Shown: positions 32,447-43,190 of the stretch, one piece after another
How positions within the stretch are numbered: the first letter of the stretch is position 1
Layout of the letters: every line of letters starts with the position of its first letter
Source of the DNA: Proales similis
Taxonomy: Eukaryota; Rotifera; Eurotatoria; Ploima; Proalidae
Assembly: GCA_019059635.1 (NCBI GenBank)
Contig: JAGVRJ010000009.1
Span: 839,001 to 903,000 of the forward strand
Direction: 5' to 3'
DNA length: 64,000 bases
Program-made: the position numbers and the translations under genes
The notes under the pieces: generated by a model
Told to the model about the DNA's origin: nothing
The model's database searches: none
Seen by the model: the letters and a program-made list of their open reading frames with translations, nothing else

Positions 32447-35235
32447 ATGAAGTCGAAGCTTCTCAGTCAGAGTTCGAACAAAAGTTCGTTTCTACCGCCT
32501 CCGCCACCAGTAATCTCGCATCTAAAGGCTAGCTTTGAGCCCTACTCGCGGGCACTGAATTATTCCAAGAACGGTAAGCTACAGCCATTATATTGTCGGC
32601 TAAGAATAGCAGCTCAGCTCACAAGCTTCTGAATTGTTTTCGTCCTTTTTCTGCTTTTATTTTGCTGCGCTAACGCTTGAAAAAAAGCCACTCAGAATAA
32701 TGCAGCTTCTTTGCCAACTAATAATAGATCAAAACAGTCGATCATCAGACGAGCACAGAACGGACCATTTTAGCCGAATTTTGCCACAACCGGTTTTATA
32801 CAGCGAGCTGATGGCCGCCATCGAGTCGATGATCAGTCCGGAGAATGCCACAGACACTTTAGAGGACGGCTCGAGCTACTCATCGCCGCCAGGATCTCCT
32901 CTGCATTCAAGAGGCAAGGGCCATTCGCAGCATGCAATCCGTTTGGAGCAGTTCTGCGCCTCTTCTCCATCATCGACCGCGTCATACAATCGCTCGCTTC
33001 ACGAACGAGCCAAAAACGGATCTCATTCAGCAAAGCAGATGCTTCCTCCTGCAATGCCGACAGGCCCGACAAACGGCGGCCCTCTACCGCCATCTGGTTC
33101 CACTGGCGCCAAGCAGCTCAGTAAATTGAAGCGCTTCTTAACTACGTTACAACAATTCGCCGCCGACATTTCGCCTGAAATTTCTGAACAAGTCAGGAAT
33201 CTAATACTTAACCTTGTGGTAAACTCGCACCCTTGGCGCGGCGCTAGAACTTCTCTTTAATCTTCAAATCGTCCAATCTTTTAGAACTCGGCGATAACAA
33301 TCGAGAGCTTTCACTCTCGCCTTCAGGAGATCACCAACTTTCCGCTCCGACCGTTTGTCATTCCGTTTCTACGAGCCAATTTGCCTCTGCTCCAACGAGA
33401 GCTCATGTATTTTTCCACTTTGGCTAAAACAAGTCCGTTCGAGTATTTGTCAAATGGACCGATCGAGCAAGGCCTTTTGATTAAGAGCGGTAAGCGCCAT
33501 ATTTGAATACTTCCGAACTGGGCGTCGCTTTCAAAGAGCGAAGCCTCGATTATTCAACGTCGCCTCGTCGACTAAGAGATCTCTAGTAAATCCGTGACGC
33601 TTAGATTGTTTTTTTTTTTCTGTGCACAGGCTGCCGTGCAAATAAAACACAAGCCGAGCAAAGTGAGAGAGAGAGAGAGAGAGAGAAAAAAGAAACATTT
33701 TAATTAGAATGCGCATTTGTACTGCGTTTTGCGCGACGCCTTGTTCGCGAAGCAGCATTAATACCTGAACAAACATTTAATGAGAAAATAGAAGGTAAAC
33801 AAAGCAGCAGTCTGCCGAGCCAACACCAATCCAATGAGCCAATCAGCGGCCAATATGCATCGTTGTCCGCCAAAAGCGGAGAAAACAGTAGCTATAAAGA
33901 GAACGAACCGAACGTGCGAAAACGAAAATCACCAGAGGCGATCGACAAAGACAAGGTCGCCGAGTATATAAGCGGCAAGAAGGCGTCCATTAGCTCGAGC
34001 GTTCATTCGCCTCATTCAAACCATCAGTCAAACTTGATGTTTTCGAATTCACACCTGCACGGCGGACAGCTGAAGGGTCCTGCGCCGCCTCTGCCTTTTC
34101 CATTCCCGTTGCCCAGTATGTCCGGCATGCCGAAGGCTCCTCTTCCCTATCCGCCCTTTCCGCCGTCTATATCGCCCCACACATCCCCGTTTCAGAGCCG
34201 CTTCTCAACGCATGCAATCGCGTCAAACTCTAAAAGTCAACACTTCAAAACTGAAGAGCTCGCAGAGAGCGGCAATAGCTCTGGTTAGTTGAAACCAATT
34301 GTAAACTACCGGTCAAGTCGAGCTCAATTTCAAGCAAACTTAAGGTGTCCCAAGCGAAGAAAAGAGCGAAGATGAAGAGATGAAATCGATTGATTTGGTA
34401 AGTTTACTCTTTATTGTTATTTGGCAAACTCTGTTTAAAAGTGGAAACTTTTCCGCTAAAGATGCTGCAAGGTCTGATTGAAATGGCGCAAAAAACCAAA
34501 CGAGCCCTGAGCGAGTATCATGCAAAGTCGAAAAAACTCAAAAGAGACGCGACTCGCTTGAGCGAAGATGACCTGCGGCGAAAGAACGGTAATTGACTCG
34601 GCAGCTATTTGTCTTCTAAAGCATCTGTTTAATTGATTTGAATTGGCAAGACGAGGCAATGAACGAGGCCAGGCGTCATGCATTTATTGAAATGCAGAAA
34701 ATTGTCAACGTAAACGAACAGCGCACAAACGAAATAATTCAGAACGAGCGGGAAAGATTCGAAGCAATCTTAAAAGATTCGCAAAAGCAAGAGGAGAATC
34801 TACGCGAGGCAAGCACCCTTATTTTCCCGCATCATTGTCTACTGAAAGAATCAATAGTTCATGTTGATTTAGAACTGCTGGAACTGCGGCCGAAAAGCAT
34901 TTGACACGTGTTCTGGCTGCTGCAAGGCAAAATATTGCGGCCAATTTTGCCAGCATAAACATTGGGACCTTGCTCATCACAAGCAATGTGCATTAAGAAG
35001 CTCAGAGAGTAAACAAGGTGGCGTGGAGCCGACTTCGAACAGTGAGGTCGCCCTGGTAGACGAAGAAGCCGACCGAGGAGAGGCGGAGGCCAATGAACCG
35101 GATATCGATGTGTCAGAAATGAATGTCGCCGATCAGCGCGCTGCTCCCTGCCAAGACGAACAGACTGATTCGCCAAGCAAAAGTCTAAACGAATCCAAGA
35201 GCCCTCTCTCTCCATGTGATACCTCATCAAACTAA
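32447..35235 (+). CDS. Nervy/ETO (CBFA2T, MTG) transcriptional corepressor
   Basis: Nuclear scaffold that links DNA-bound factors to histone deacetylase complexes. Exons: 32447-32573, 32728-33218, 33285-33489, 33792-34283, 34345-34397, 34462-34588, 34651-34808, 34873-35235, about 671 residues. Exon 2 could instead start at 32749; both acceptors fit the phase. The four Nervy homology regions are present in order: NHR1/TAFH ([20 protein letters not shown], then [20 protein letters not shown]), NHR2 oligomer helix ([20 protein letters not shown]), NHR3 coiled coil ([20 protein letters not shown]), and NHR4 MYND zinc finger ([20 protein letters not shown] with the remaining Cys/His ligands). A Pro-rich linker separates NHR1 and NHR2. 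The last intron has a GC donor. The C-terminal ~70 residues after MYND are acidic and not conserved. Orthologous to Drosophila nervy and the human RUNX1T1 group. Confidence 0.93.
34809..34872 (+). other. GC-AG intron in the ETO gene
   Basis: 64-base intron with donor GAG|GCAAGC and acceptor TTGATTTAG. It joins ENLRE to NCWNCGRKA in phase 0, as the MYND alignment requires. No GT donor fits. Confidence 0.75.
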
Positions 35236-35399
35236 CCCTCTCAGTAGTTGTTCATAGTCTTTTTATTTATTTTACTTAAAGTATTTTAAAAAGATCAAAC
35301 CCACTGCCTTTCGATTGGAATAAAATAAAATGAAAGCGAAGAGTAAAGAATAATCACTCGGCGAGGAAGAAGCACCATCACAAATGAGCATGAAGAGGC

Positions 35400-36740
35400 T
35401 CATTTTAGATCACTGCCGAGACTTCCAGGTGGAAGACAAGCTTCAGAGGTAGAAGGCCGAGCGGCCTTGTGCATCTCGATCTCCTTTTCAACTTGCTCTC
35501 GAGCAGTGCTACTGAGGTATCTGGCTATTTTGCATAGTTTGTTTTCTGATCGCTCCTTGGCAACGATGCCTTTTAGAAAAGGCTCATCCTCACCCACTGC
35601 TCTCTTAGTCACTTCTATTAGCTGGTCGATGTCGAGTTTGGATAGCGATTCTCGACTGCTGTTTTCTTTAAATCGGAACCAGAGATACTTTTCGTACTCT
35701 TGTTTGCTGGCGGCCACTCGCTTGAGATGCTCGGCGAGAGCATCGACCGTCTCAAAGTCGTATACGTTGATGAAGGAGCCACGTGGCAGGAAGCGCAGGT
35801 AGTCGGGCTTGCCGTCGCGGCCGGCCACGATCGGCACCGAGCCGCTGGCGATCGCATGCACCAGCTTCTCGGTCACATAGTCCTCGCAGTTCGAGTTCTC
35901 GATGGCCAAGACGAACTTGTATCGCGAGTAGAGATCAATGTTGCCTGCCATTCTCTGGCTAGTATGCGAATTTTTATTCTTTAAGCATTGTCCAAATGAG
36001 TCGATTGGAATGCGTTTCATCAACTTTTCCACCAGTTTTTCGCGGCCGTTGTGTGCATGGCAGTTGGATAAAATCCAAGATATCGGCGCAGAAGTTTCTT
36101 TGTCTTCAAAGCGAACCTTAGGACGAGCTAGCATATCCGGCAAGTAGCCCATTAAGTCAAAGTAAGTCGCAGGCTCGGGAAAGGACTTGTCCAGGTGGTA
36201 CCACATTTTGAAATCAGCGTGAGTCCAAGTAGTTCCTCCCGAAGAATGTGGCTCAGATTCCATTGCGTAGACCATGTGATAGTGTGGACTTTGTCCAGAA
36301 CTCCCGTGGTCATAAACAGGCACCATATTCAGGAAATAGCTGAAATCCGCTTCTCTGGAGCCAGGCTTGACTATTTCTACTTCTAATCCATTTCGGCATT
36401 TGGTCACACCTCGATTGACGCTTGCCATGCCGTTTCCGTCAACTGCATAAAATCTTGTTTTCGCACCCGGCGGTATTTCTGACTGCGCTGGTCTTTTCAA
36501 TTCAATCGGCTCATCAGGTTTTTTGTCCTTGCCTGGCTCTTCGGCCATTTGAAGCCGCACACGTTCAGGCGATTGAGCATCAAACTGAATCAAATCGATT
36601 TCTGATACGATTCGATTGTTTACGGTGTTTGTATGATTTTCACTTCTTGAGGCACCCATCAAGACCAGGTAAATCGAACAGATGGCCAACAAGAGCAAAA
36701 GAATCGAAATTCTCCTGCGCCTCGAGGACAGGAATTTCAT
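35400..36740 (-). CDS. Alpha-1,3-fucosyltransferase A (GT10), single exon
   Basis: 446-residue Golgi type II enzyme that should transfer fucose from GDP-fucose onto glycans. Short basic cytoplasmic tail (MKFLSSRRRR), a membrane anchor (residues ~11-30), a variable stem with NHT glycosylation site, then the catalytic domain. The GT10 signature is clear: YKFVLAIENSNCEDYVTEK, followed by VPIVAGRDG and SFINVYDF. The N-terminal half of the catalytic domain is divergent but keeps DFKMWYHLDKSFPEPATYFD. Bases 35676-35939, which encode the GDP-fucose site, are identical to 39864-40127 in fucosyltransferase C, while flanks differ strongly. Start is the ATG at 36740. The acceptor substrate cannot be told from sequence. 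Confidence 0.9.
   Translation of the reverse strand: MKFLSSRRRRISILLLLLAICSIYLVLMGASRSENHTNTVNNRIVSEIDLIQFDAQSPERVRLQMAEEPGKDKKPDEPIELKRPAQSEIPPGAKTRFYAVDGNGMASVNRGVTKCRNGLEVEIVKPGSREADFSYFLNMVPVYDHGSSGQSPHYHMVYAMESEPHSSGGTTWTHADFKMWYHLDKSFPEPATYFDLMGYLPDMLARPKVRFEDKETSAPISWILSNCHAHNGREKLVEKLMKRIPIDSFGQCLKNKNSHTSQRMAGNIDLYSRYKFVLAIENSNCEDYVTEKLVHAIASGSVPIVAGRDGKPDYLRFLPRGSFINVYDFETVDALAEHLKRVAASKQEYEKYLWFRFKENSSRESLSKLDIDQLIEVTKRAVGEDEPFLKGIVAKERSENKLCKIARYLSSTAREQVEKEIEMHKAARPSTSEACLPPGSLGSDLK
35676..35939. repeat. 264-base identical block shared by fucosyltransferases A and C (copy 1)
   Basis: Read side by side, these bases equal 39864-40127 with no difference; divergence starts abruptly on both sides. 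The block is also richer in G+C than its flanks. It encodes 88 residues of the catalytic core. Best explained by recent gene conversion. Confidence 0.88.
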
Positions 36741-38263
36741 ATCAGTCGAACTGGTCTCGGTGTATGCACAAGTCTAGACAAGCAAATTCAAGCGTCCTCT
36801 TCTCACCCTCGTCTCGGTGTGTTCCTTTTTATGATGATTTCACAAATTTATGCTACCATAGTTACTGACCGCTAAATATAATAGAATAGACGTTTGACGA
36901 GCCGTGAATGCGTGGCGTTCTAAATTCGAATCAAAAGATATTCATATCAACTAGTTGAATGTTCAAGAACCTAACTAGTAAAATAACTTCAGCTTCAACA
37001 ATTGTGCTAATCGGGGACAGGTCTTAGAAACCAGCGGCAAGCAGCGAAATTTATGTTTAATTAGAAAAAAGTGTGTTTTAGCAAAACAGAGCGAGAAAAG
37101 TCTGGGTAGCTAAAAAACGATGAGAAAGAGCAAAAAAAGAAAAAATCAAATTAAAAAACTAAAGCCGATTTGATTGAGGCGAGAAAAGTCTGGGTAGCTA
37201 AAAAACGATGAGAAAGAGCAAAAAAAGAAAAAATCAAATTAAAAAACTAAAGCCGATTTGATTGAGGCGAGAAACGCGAGCTAACGAAATTTTCATAAAT
37301 TATTTGTCACCCGTGTTTCAACAGGCCTCAAACGAGATAAACCGACACAGCCGAAATTATGCTCAGGCTTTTACATTCACCTCTTTGTTGAAAATAAAGT
37401 AAAATAAAGCCGAAAAACAAAAAAGCCATTGAACGTCAACGTGTATCTTGGCAATAATCACGCAGCTCACGTTCGCCGGTCGATTGGTCAGCCGCTTTAA
37501 TCAGATGCGTTCTCGAACAGTACTATGCAAATACAATTGGAATTCAATTCGCTTTATCGCCCATTTAGCTTCAGGACAATTCATGCGGTTGCTCTTACCT
37601 GAACTGGTTGGGGTCAATTATTTTTTAGAGGCTCGATTTTACACCGATTCTAATCGGATCGTCTGTCTCGCGCTGCCAATGCCCGACCGGCTTTTGTGAG
37701 ACCGAGCGGCGTTGGCGAACGTTGGCCCAATTTCCTTTATTTATGATGGAAAATATTCCCCCCAAGCTAAATGAAGCATTAGATGAATTAGCTAAAAAAT
37801 TGCAAATTAACATGGATTGCAAAGAAGGAAAGAAGCAAGCCGAGCGGTTGTTAACATCTAGGTTATTAATTAAGATCATTCAGAAATCCATGTCCCAATG
37901 GACTTGAAATGAGCAGTTGATCGACATGGAACTGTGCTCAAATGAGCAGTAAATGAGAGGCGCATGAAAAAAATTTGATTTTTACTCATCGCTCACTTGA
38001 TACTGGTTTCAAATACTCGACTATTTCGTAACCTGTTTGGGAAATTTGATCTAGATAGTATGGGAGAAATAGAAGCCTTGAACTCTGGTTGGGTTTGCCG
38101 GAGTCGAATTCTTGAAGGAGTTCTAGTCGATTCTAGTTGTCGATCTAGGTCCTGTGCCTTACTTTCATCCACTCGAATTGGCCATGACGAAAGCAAAGCA
38201 AGAGTAGAAACTGCAGAGAAGAGTAAGAAACATTTAGTTACATAGGACCTCTTCAAAGACAGA
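36741..38263. other. Spacer between divergent fucosyltransferases A and B
   Basis: Promoter region for both genes. Contains the 88-base tandem duplication at 37091-37276. A 61-codon ATG frame at 37722 has a helical, charged product but no recognisable domain, so it is not annotated. Confidence 0.5.
37091..37276. repeat. 88-base tandem duplication (two copies plus stub)
   Basis: The unit starting GCGAGAAAAGTCTGGGTAGC at 37091 repeats without visible change at 37179, and a third partial copy starts at 37267 (GCGAGAAAC). It is A-rich and non-coding. Perfect identity means it is recent or conserved by homogenisation. Confidence 0.88.
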
Positions 38264-39499
38264 ATGAAAGTGCCACGGAAGAATGAAAGACTCTTCTGGT
38301 TTATATCTTCTATTTCAATTATTACTTTTTTGTTCACATTCGAAACGAAGATTGAAAGCGAATTGAATCGAACAAAGCGAATTTGTGTCGAAGAGAAAAA
38401 GCAGGCCAAAGTGACAATAGACGGCCGCGTTTACCCAGCGCGAGTGCCATTGTATTTGAATGAATCGATTGACTTCAAGTCTCTGGACGAGGCCCAACGA
38501 ACAAAGACCATTCTATTGTGGAACAATTTCACCTATCACCCGCCGATATTGTCTTACGGCGAGGGAGTTAGGCAACCGTTTGTTGATAACCGATGCCCGG
38601 TGACGAGTTGTGAACTGACCACAGATCGAACTCGTCTCGCTTCGAGTGATGCAGTTCTGGTTCATCTGAGGTCTCCCATAGACCGGCTACCAACTCGTTA
38701 CAGCTCGAGACAGTTGTTTATAAGTGTGAGCTATGAATCGCCCATCTACTGTCCGTTCTGCAGTCGATTTTCAGGATTATTTAACATGACCGCCAACTAT
38801 AGATTTGACTCAGACTTTACATCCCTTTACTGGTCCGACTCGAAGCTCAGGTGGATCGCAAACAAAAAGCAGGTCGCAGAGGAAACAGGCAAATTAAATA
38901 AATCAAAAAAACTTGTTGCCACCATGATATCGCATTGCAACCCGGTTTCAAACAGAGCCAGGGTAATACAGATGCTCAATGCCTACTTGCCCATCGATGT
39001 GTATGGAGCATGCGGGAGACCTTGTCCTAAAACTGGCGACTGCCGCAGGTTCATTGCCGAGAGGTACAAGTTCTTTCTGGCGTTCGAGAACAGCTTGTGC
39101 ACTGATTACATAACAGAAAAGTTCTTCGACACACTTCGCTATGATATTGTGCCGATTGTTTATGGCAAAGGTCCGTACGATAAGTACATACCGCCGTCGG
39201 CCTACATAAACATATTGGACTTTAAGAACGCTCGCCATTTGGCGTACTTCATTCGATTCCTATCTGCAAACGAAAAGGCTTACATGAGCTTTTTCCGCTG
39301 GAAAGAGCACATCGTTGTCGACGAGAGCACGCCCAGACAAGCTTACATCTGTGAGGTCTGTATAAAGCTTCATCTGATGGACAAGAGCCCGTTGCAGGCG
39401 GAACAAGTGGTCAAGGACACAAATCGAATCTACTCGCCGATCGGCAACTGCCTCTTGCCGCGTTCGAACCCATTCAAAGCCAGAAAACAACGCCCCTAA
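38264..39499 (+). CDS. Alpha-1,3-fucosyltransferase B (GT10), single exon
   Basis: 411-residue type II Golgi enzyme. Membrane anchor at residues ~10-26 (FWFISSISIITFLFTF), then the full GT10 fold: ILLWNNFTYHPP and SCELTTDRTRLASSDAVLVH in the N-terminal lobe, SYESPIYCP, and the fucose-donor motif YKFFLAFENSLCTDYITEKF with VPIVYGKGPYDKYIPPSAYI. This is the more canonical of the three; N-terminal lobe matches well-studied alpha-1,3-fucosyltransferases, while A and C have diverged there. It does not share the converted block. Its stop is 82 bases from the stop of convergent gene C. Start ATG at 38264; an upstream in-frame extension was not seen. Confidence 0.92.
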   Translation: MKVPRKNERLFWFISSISIITFLFTFETKIESELNRTKRICVEEKKQAKVTIDGRVYPARVPLYLNESIDFKSLDEAQRTKTILLWNNFTYHPPILSYGEGVRQPFVDNRCPVTSCELTTDRTRLASSDAVLVHLRSPIDRLPTRYSSRQLFISVSYESPIYCPFCSRFSGLFNMTANYRFDSDFTSLYWSDSKLRWIANKKQVAEETGKLNKSKKLVATMISHCNPVSNRARVIQMLNAYLPIDVYGACGRPCPKTGDCRRFIAERYKFFLAFENSLCTDYITEKFFDTLRYDIVPIVYGKGPYDKYIPPSAYINILDFKNARHLAYFIRFLSANEKAYMSFFRWKEHIVVDESTPRQAYICEVCIKLHLMDKSPLQAEQVVKDTNRIYSPIGNCLLPRSNPFKARKQRP

Positions 39500-39581
39500 T
39501 CATCTGATCTGATCGCAATTGATCATCTCTAAAACAATTGAATAATTTATTATTTCATCGCGAAAACAGTTTCCTCGTTGT

Positions 39582-40850
39582 TCAATTAAGTGTAAAGTCG
39601 AGCGCCAAATTTGATCGACCGAGACAAGCCTGCTTCGCATCAGGCCTTTTAGATCTGTGAGCTTTTATTTCGGCTTCGATTACTTCGATTGTATTGCTTG
39701 ATAAATAGCGCGCTAGTTTGCATAGTTTGTTCTCTGACTTTTCCCTGTCAACTAATTTCGACATGAAAAGCTGGTCTGGGCCCATAACTTGCTTGGTGAG
39801 CGCAATTAACTGGGAGAGCTCTAACGATTTGAGGTAGTCACTGGTATAATTGTGATTCATTTTGAACCAGAGATACTTTTCGTACTCTTGTTTGCTGGCG
39901 GCCACTCGCTTGAGATGCTCGGCGAGAGCATCGACCGTCTCAAAGTCGTATACGTTGATGAAGGAGCCACGTGGCAGGAAGCGCAGGTAGTCGGGCTTGC
40001 CGTCGCGGCCGGCCACGATCGGCACCGAGCCGCTGGCGATCGCATGCACCAGCTTCTCGGTCACATAGTCCTCGCAGTTCGAGTTCTCGATGGCCAAGAC
40101 GAACTTGTATCGCGAGTAGAGATCAATATTGCCTCTCATATGCTCTTCCGGGTGACTGTTCTTGTTACGCAGACACTGACCGAAAGAGTCAACACCGATT
40201 TTTGCCATCAAGGCCTCAATGTATTTCTGCCTGCCGTTGTATGCGTTGCAGTTTGAAACCACCCAGACAACAGGTGCTGAACTGGTCTTTTGCTGGAATG
40301 AAACGGTCGGCGGCGATAAAAGGCCGGCCAGATGCATTTTAATGTCAAAATATGTGGCCGGCTCTGGAAAAGACTTGTCGAGATTGTACCACATTTTGAA
40401 ATCGGCTTTGTCCCACGAATCACCGCCGTGTGAATGCACTTCTGATTCAAGTGTGAACACCATTGAATACGTTCGCTTTGTTCGCTCGATTTGACTTGAT
40501 GGCACGCTCATGTGGAAATAGGCTATGTCGGCGTTTTTAAGTCTACTGGCAGATCCGGTGACTTCAACTTCGCTCGAATCAGCGCATTTGACAACGCCCG
40601 AATTTACTGAGCCAAAGCCTCCGCCGTCAAACGCAATATAGCGTCTCGGCTCTCGCTTCGACGTTCTGCTTGCCGTAGTGTTTGTTGTTTGCTCGTTTCG
40701 GAGAGGCTCAATCTGCTTCACTTGGTCGGCCGAAATCTTTGCTAACTGTTCATCGTCTCTGGTCTGTGGTGAACTGAATAAAATCAAAACAATTATAAAT
40801 ATGAAAACTCCGGTCAAAATAGGCTTCCTGTGGCGCCAATAGATGGCCAT
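39582..40850 (-). CDS. Alpha-1,3-fucosyltransferase C (GT10), single exon
   Basis: 422-residue type II Golgi enzyme, paralogue of A. Membrane anchor at residues ~11-28 (LTGVFIFIIVLILFSS), glycosylation site NTT in the stem, DFKMWYNLDKSFPEPATYFD in the N-terminal lobe, and the GT10 donor motif YKFVLAIENSNCEDYVTEK. Bases 39864-40127 are identical to gene A, whereas the rest of the two proteins shares only part of its residues. The C-terminal part (ENKLCKLARYLSS) also resembles A (ENKLCKIARYLSS) but differs in DNA. Start ATG at 40850. With A and B it forms a three-gene cluster, two on minus around one on plus. Confidence 0.9.
   Translation of the reverse strand: MAIYWRHRKPILTGVFIFIIVLILFSSPQTRDDEQLAKISADQVKQIEPLRNEQTTNTTASRTSKREPRRYIAFDGGGFGSVNSGVVKCADSSEVEVTGSASRLKNADIAYFHMSVPSSQIERTKRTYSMVFTLESEVHSHGGDSWDKADFKMWYNLDKSFPEPATYFDIKMHLAGLLSPPTVSFQQKTSSAPVVWVVSNCNAYNGRQKYIEALMAKIGVDSFGQCLRNKNSHPEEHMRGNIDLYSRYKFVLAIENSNCEDYVTEKLVHAIASGSVPIVAGRDGKPDYLRFLPRGSFINVYDFETVDALAEHLKRVAASKQEYEKYLWFKMNHNYTSDYLKSLELSQLIALTKQVMGPDQLFMSKLVDREKSENKLCKLARYLSSNTIEVIEAEIKAHRSKRPDAKQACLGRSNLALDFTLN
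39864..40127. repeat. 264-base identical block shared by fucosyltransferases A and C (copy 2)
   Basis: Partner of 35676-35939; see there. The first difference at the right edge is ATG versus ATA (35940 against 40128). Confidence 0.88.
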
Positions 40851-43190
40851 TTTTAAACTGGTCTAATGGAAAATACTCGGCTCAATGTTGACGATGGACT
40901 TCATCTAAAAGCGATTTGCAATTTTAAATTGAATTATTTGCGACTACAATTGAATCTTGAACACTGAGCTGATGTGGCGCAGAATAGTTACACAGAGCTT
41001 GCAGTGCCAGATGCAGCCGCCAATCTCGCAAATATGGTCACTGCGCTCACTTCTTGTAAATCGAAAGAAATGAGCGCGATCGGGGGCGACCATGCTCATA
41101 ATGATAATGAGCGGCTTCAAGAACAATTTAAAATGCCAACCATAAGAAGTGTTGAGTGTGCGAATAAATATTCATTGATGCGCTCAATTAATAGAAGAAT
41201 AGAAAATGCGAACAAAAAAAAACGAACAGAGAAAGAGAGATGATGCAAAAGACGGCCGGTGAAGGTTCATTATTGATTTTCTGCCCGCCCGTATCACATA
41301 ATCACCCGGATGAGAATTGAATGCGTTTGATCGAATGGGAGGCTTAATTTGGCCAATGGCGCCTTAAGCGAATATGTATAAGCTTGCGCGCTCATTCACT
41401 TCATCAATCATCTCGCTGCGTGGCTTGTTCTCTTCGAGGCCCTGTTTGCTCGGCTAACCAAGATGCACTTAATTTTCTCGAAATGCTCATTGCAATTGCC
41501 GCTTGGGCCGCACGCCGCCCATTTGATTCGATTTCGATCTAATCATCGATGCGACCGAACAAGTGGCAGCCTTCTAGTGCAAGACCAAACTTAAATCGAA
41601 TGGGCATTGCATAACTTGAAGAGAGCCAATTGAATGAAAGCTGCCGTTTCGAGATAAGACGGCAGTTTATGCGAGATATCTGATTGAACATAAAAATTGA
41701 TCATTTTTCAAGCAACAGTCTTATTTTACTCGGCTTCTGCTCTCTGCACGCTTGAACAGCATTCAGCTTGCCTGTGCTTACGTCTGCTAATGCCTCCCTC
41801 TAATAAGTAGGCTCCACAACACACCAACACGTACGTCCATGTATTGCTCTTGTCTAATGAAATTGAGCGCTTCAATTCATAATCTGCGAATCCTGCTACC
41901 AGGCGAAAACATCCAAATTTCTGGAAAAATTTCTTATCCTGACGGACTGAGAGTCAATGAGCTACTGATTAGAGTTGCGTGACTCTCGATATTGAGTGGA
42001 GAATTTGCCTATTTTAATTCTTGCTTCTTTAATTTGGATTCGACTCGGAGTCGAGTCGATCGTCAAACTCGATCTGTTGAGGGCAGAATATTTCTTTTTT
42101 CTTTTTTTGATTGAAATTCATAATTCTGATTAATGAAGCAAGAATAATAATTGAGAGAGTCCAAGTGAAATAGAGGATCGAGACCAGCAAGTGGACGCAG
42201 ACAGTCGCATGAAACCAAAGAATCTGAGGGCAGCAATCAGAAATATGATTGACACGAGTGGATACTGGAACACACTCACAACACTCAAGGCGGATGTTTG
42301 CTTAATTAGGCCCCGCAGACGAGCCATTAAAAATCGCGGAGAGTAGATCGGCAATTCTCAATAATATATGCCGAGGATTAGGATAATAAAGATGTGGCCT
42401 GGGCAATTTGCTGTTTCTACCAGCACCAGGTTCATGTTTAGAAAAAAGTGAAGAATGAAAGAAATTTTCCTCAGAGCTATATGACGGTGGGGCTTCGAAT
42501 CCAAAGAAAACTCGAGTGTCACAAAATTCTGACCGCCTCTCTTGCCTCGTCGCGGCTGGGTCAGTGAAATTGAATTATGAATTGAGAAAAATGAAGAGAA
42601 AAAAAAACATTACAACCACACAAATGCATTTTAGGAAAAAAAGGAGATAGAGTGCCCTGCTTCGAATGCACGGCTGCTATTCGAGGTCAAGCAAGCAGGT
42701 CGAAAAGCGAGCCAAGCGAAGGTACATTGTGTGTGTATGTGTTTGTGTATGCGTGTCATTCAAAGGAAATTAAATTCAACCTGAACAAAGCCTGTAAAGT
42801 TTTTCAGAGGCCTTGTGCACTTAAACAGGCCATTGGCCGTGTATTATCCTTATCAACTTAAATCGCTTTGCTAGGCTCGTTTGCTCGAGTTGTTGGCAAA
42901 TAAGGCAATTTTGGACTTGTGCAAATTCGGCGCATGGTTGGCAAAATAATTTCTTTGCCAATTTTCTATTCAATGATTTTAAGCCCGGCCAACTTGTCCG
43001 CCCTTGGTCGCTTTGTTTGCCTCAATCTCGCGTTACAATCAATCTAATCTCTTCATTCAAATGTAAATTAACGCCACCCTGCCTCATGCCAGCCTAATAT
43101 CGATCACATTAAACTCAATACAAATGAAAACAAAACGCCATAAAAAGCATTTATTGGCCACACGCACACACACACACACAAATGTATAAA
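40851..43190. other. Spacer between fucosyltransferase C and anoctamin A
   Basis: No supportable gene in 2.3 kb. A CA run lies at about 43161-43182 just beyond the anoctamin A stop codon. The frame at 40974-41243 starts with GTG, not ATG, and has no domain. Confidence 0.5.

Noticed and set aside
37722-37907. 61-codon ATG frame between fucosyltransferases
   Set aside because: Plausible composition but too short, no domain and no flanking signals to separate it from chance.
39852-40256. Identical plus-strand frames in both fucosyltransferase blocks
   Set aside because: Identity comes from the converted DNA block; the minus-strand GT10 motif is the real coding signal.
40974-41243. 89-codon frame after fucosyltransferase C
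   Set aside because: Begins with GTG and has no recognisable domain.
42480-42510. TTCGAATCC, a tRNA T-loop-like word
   Set aside because: No acceptor or anticodon stem can be paired around it.
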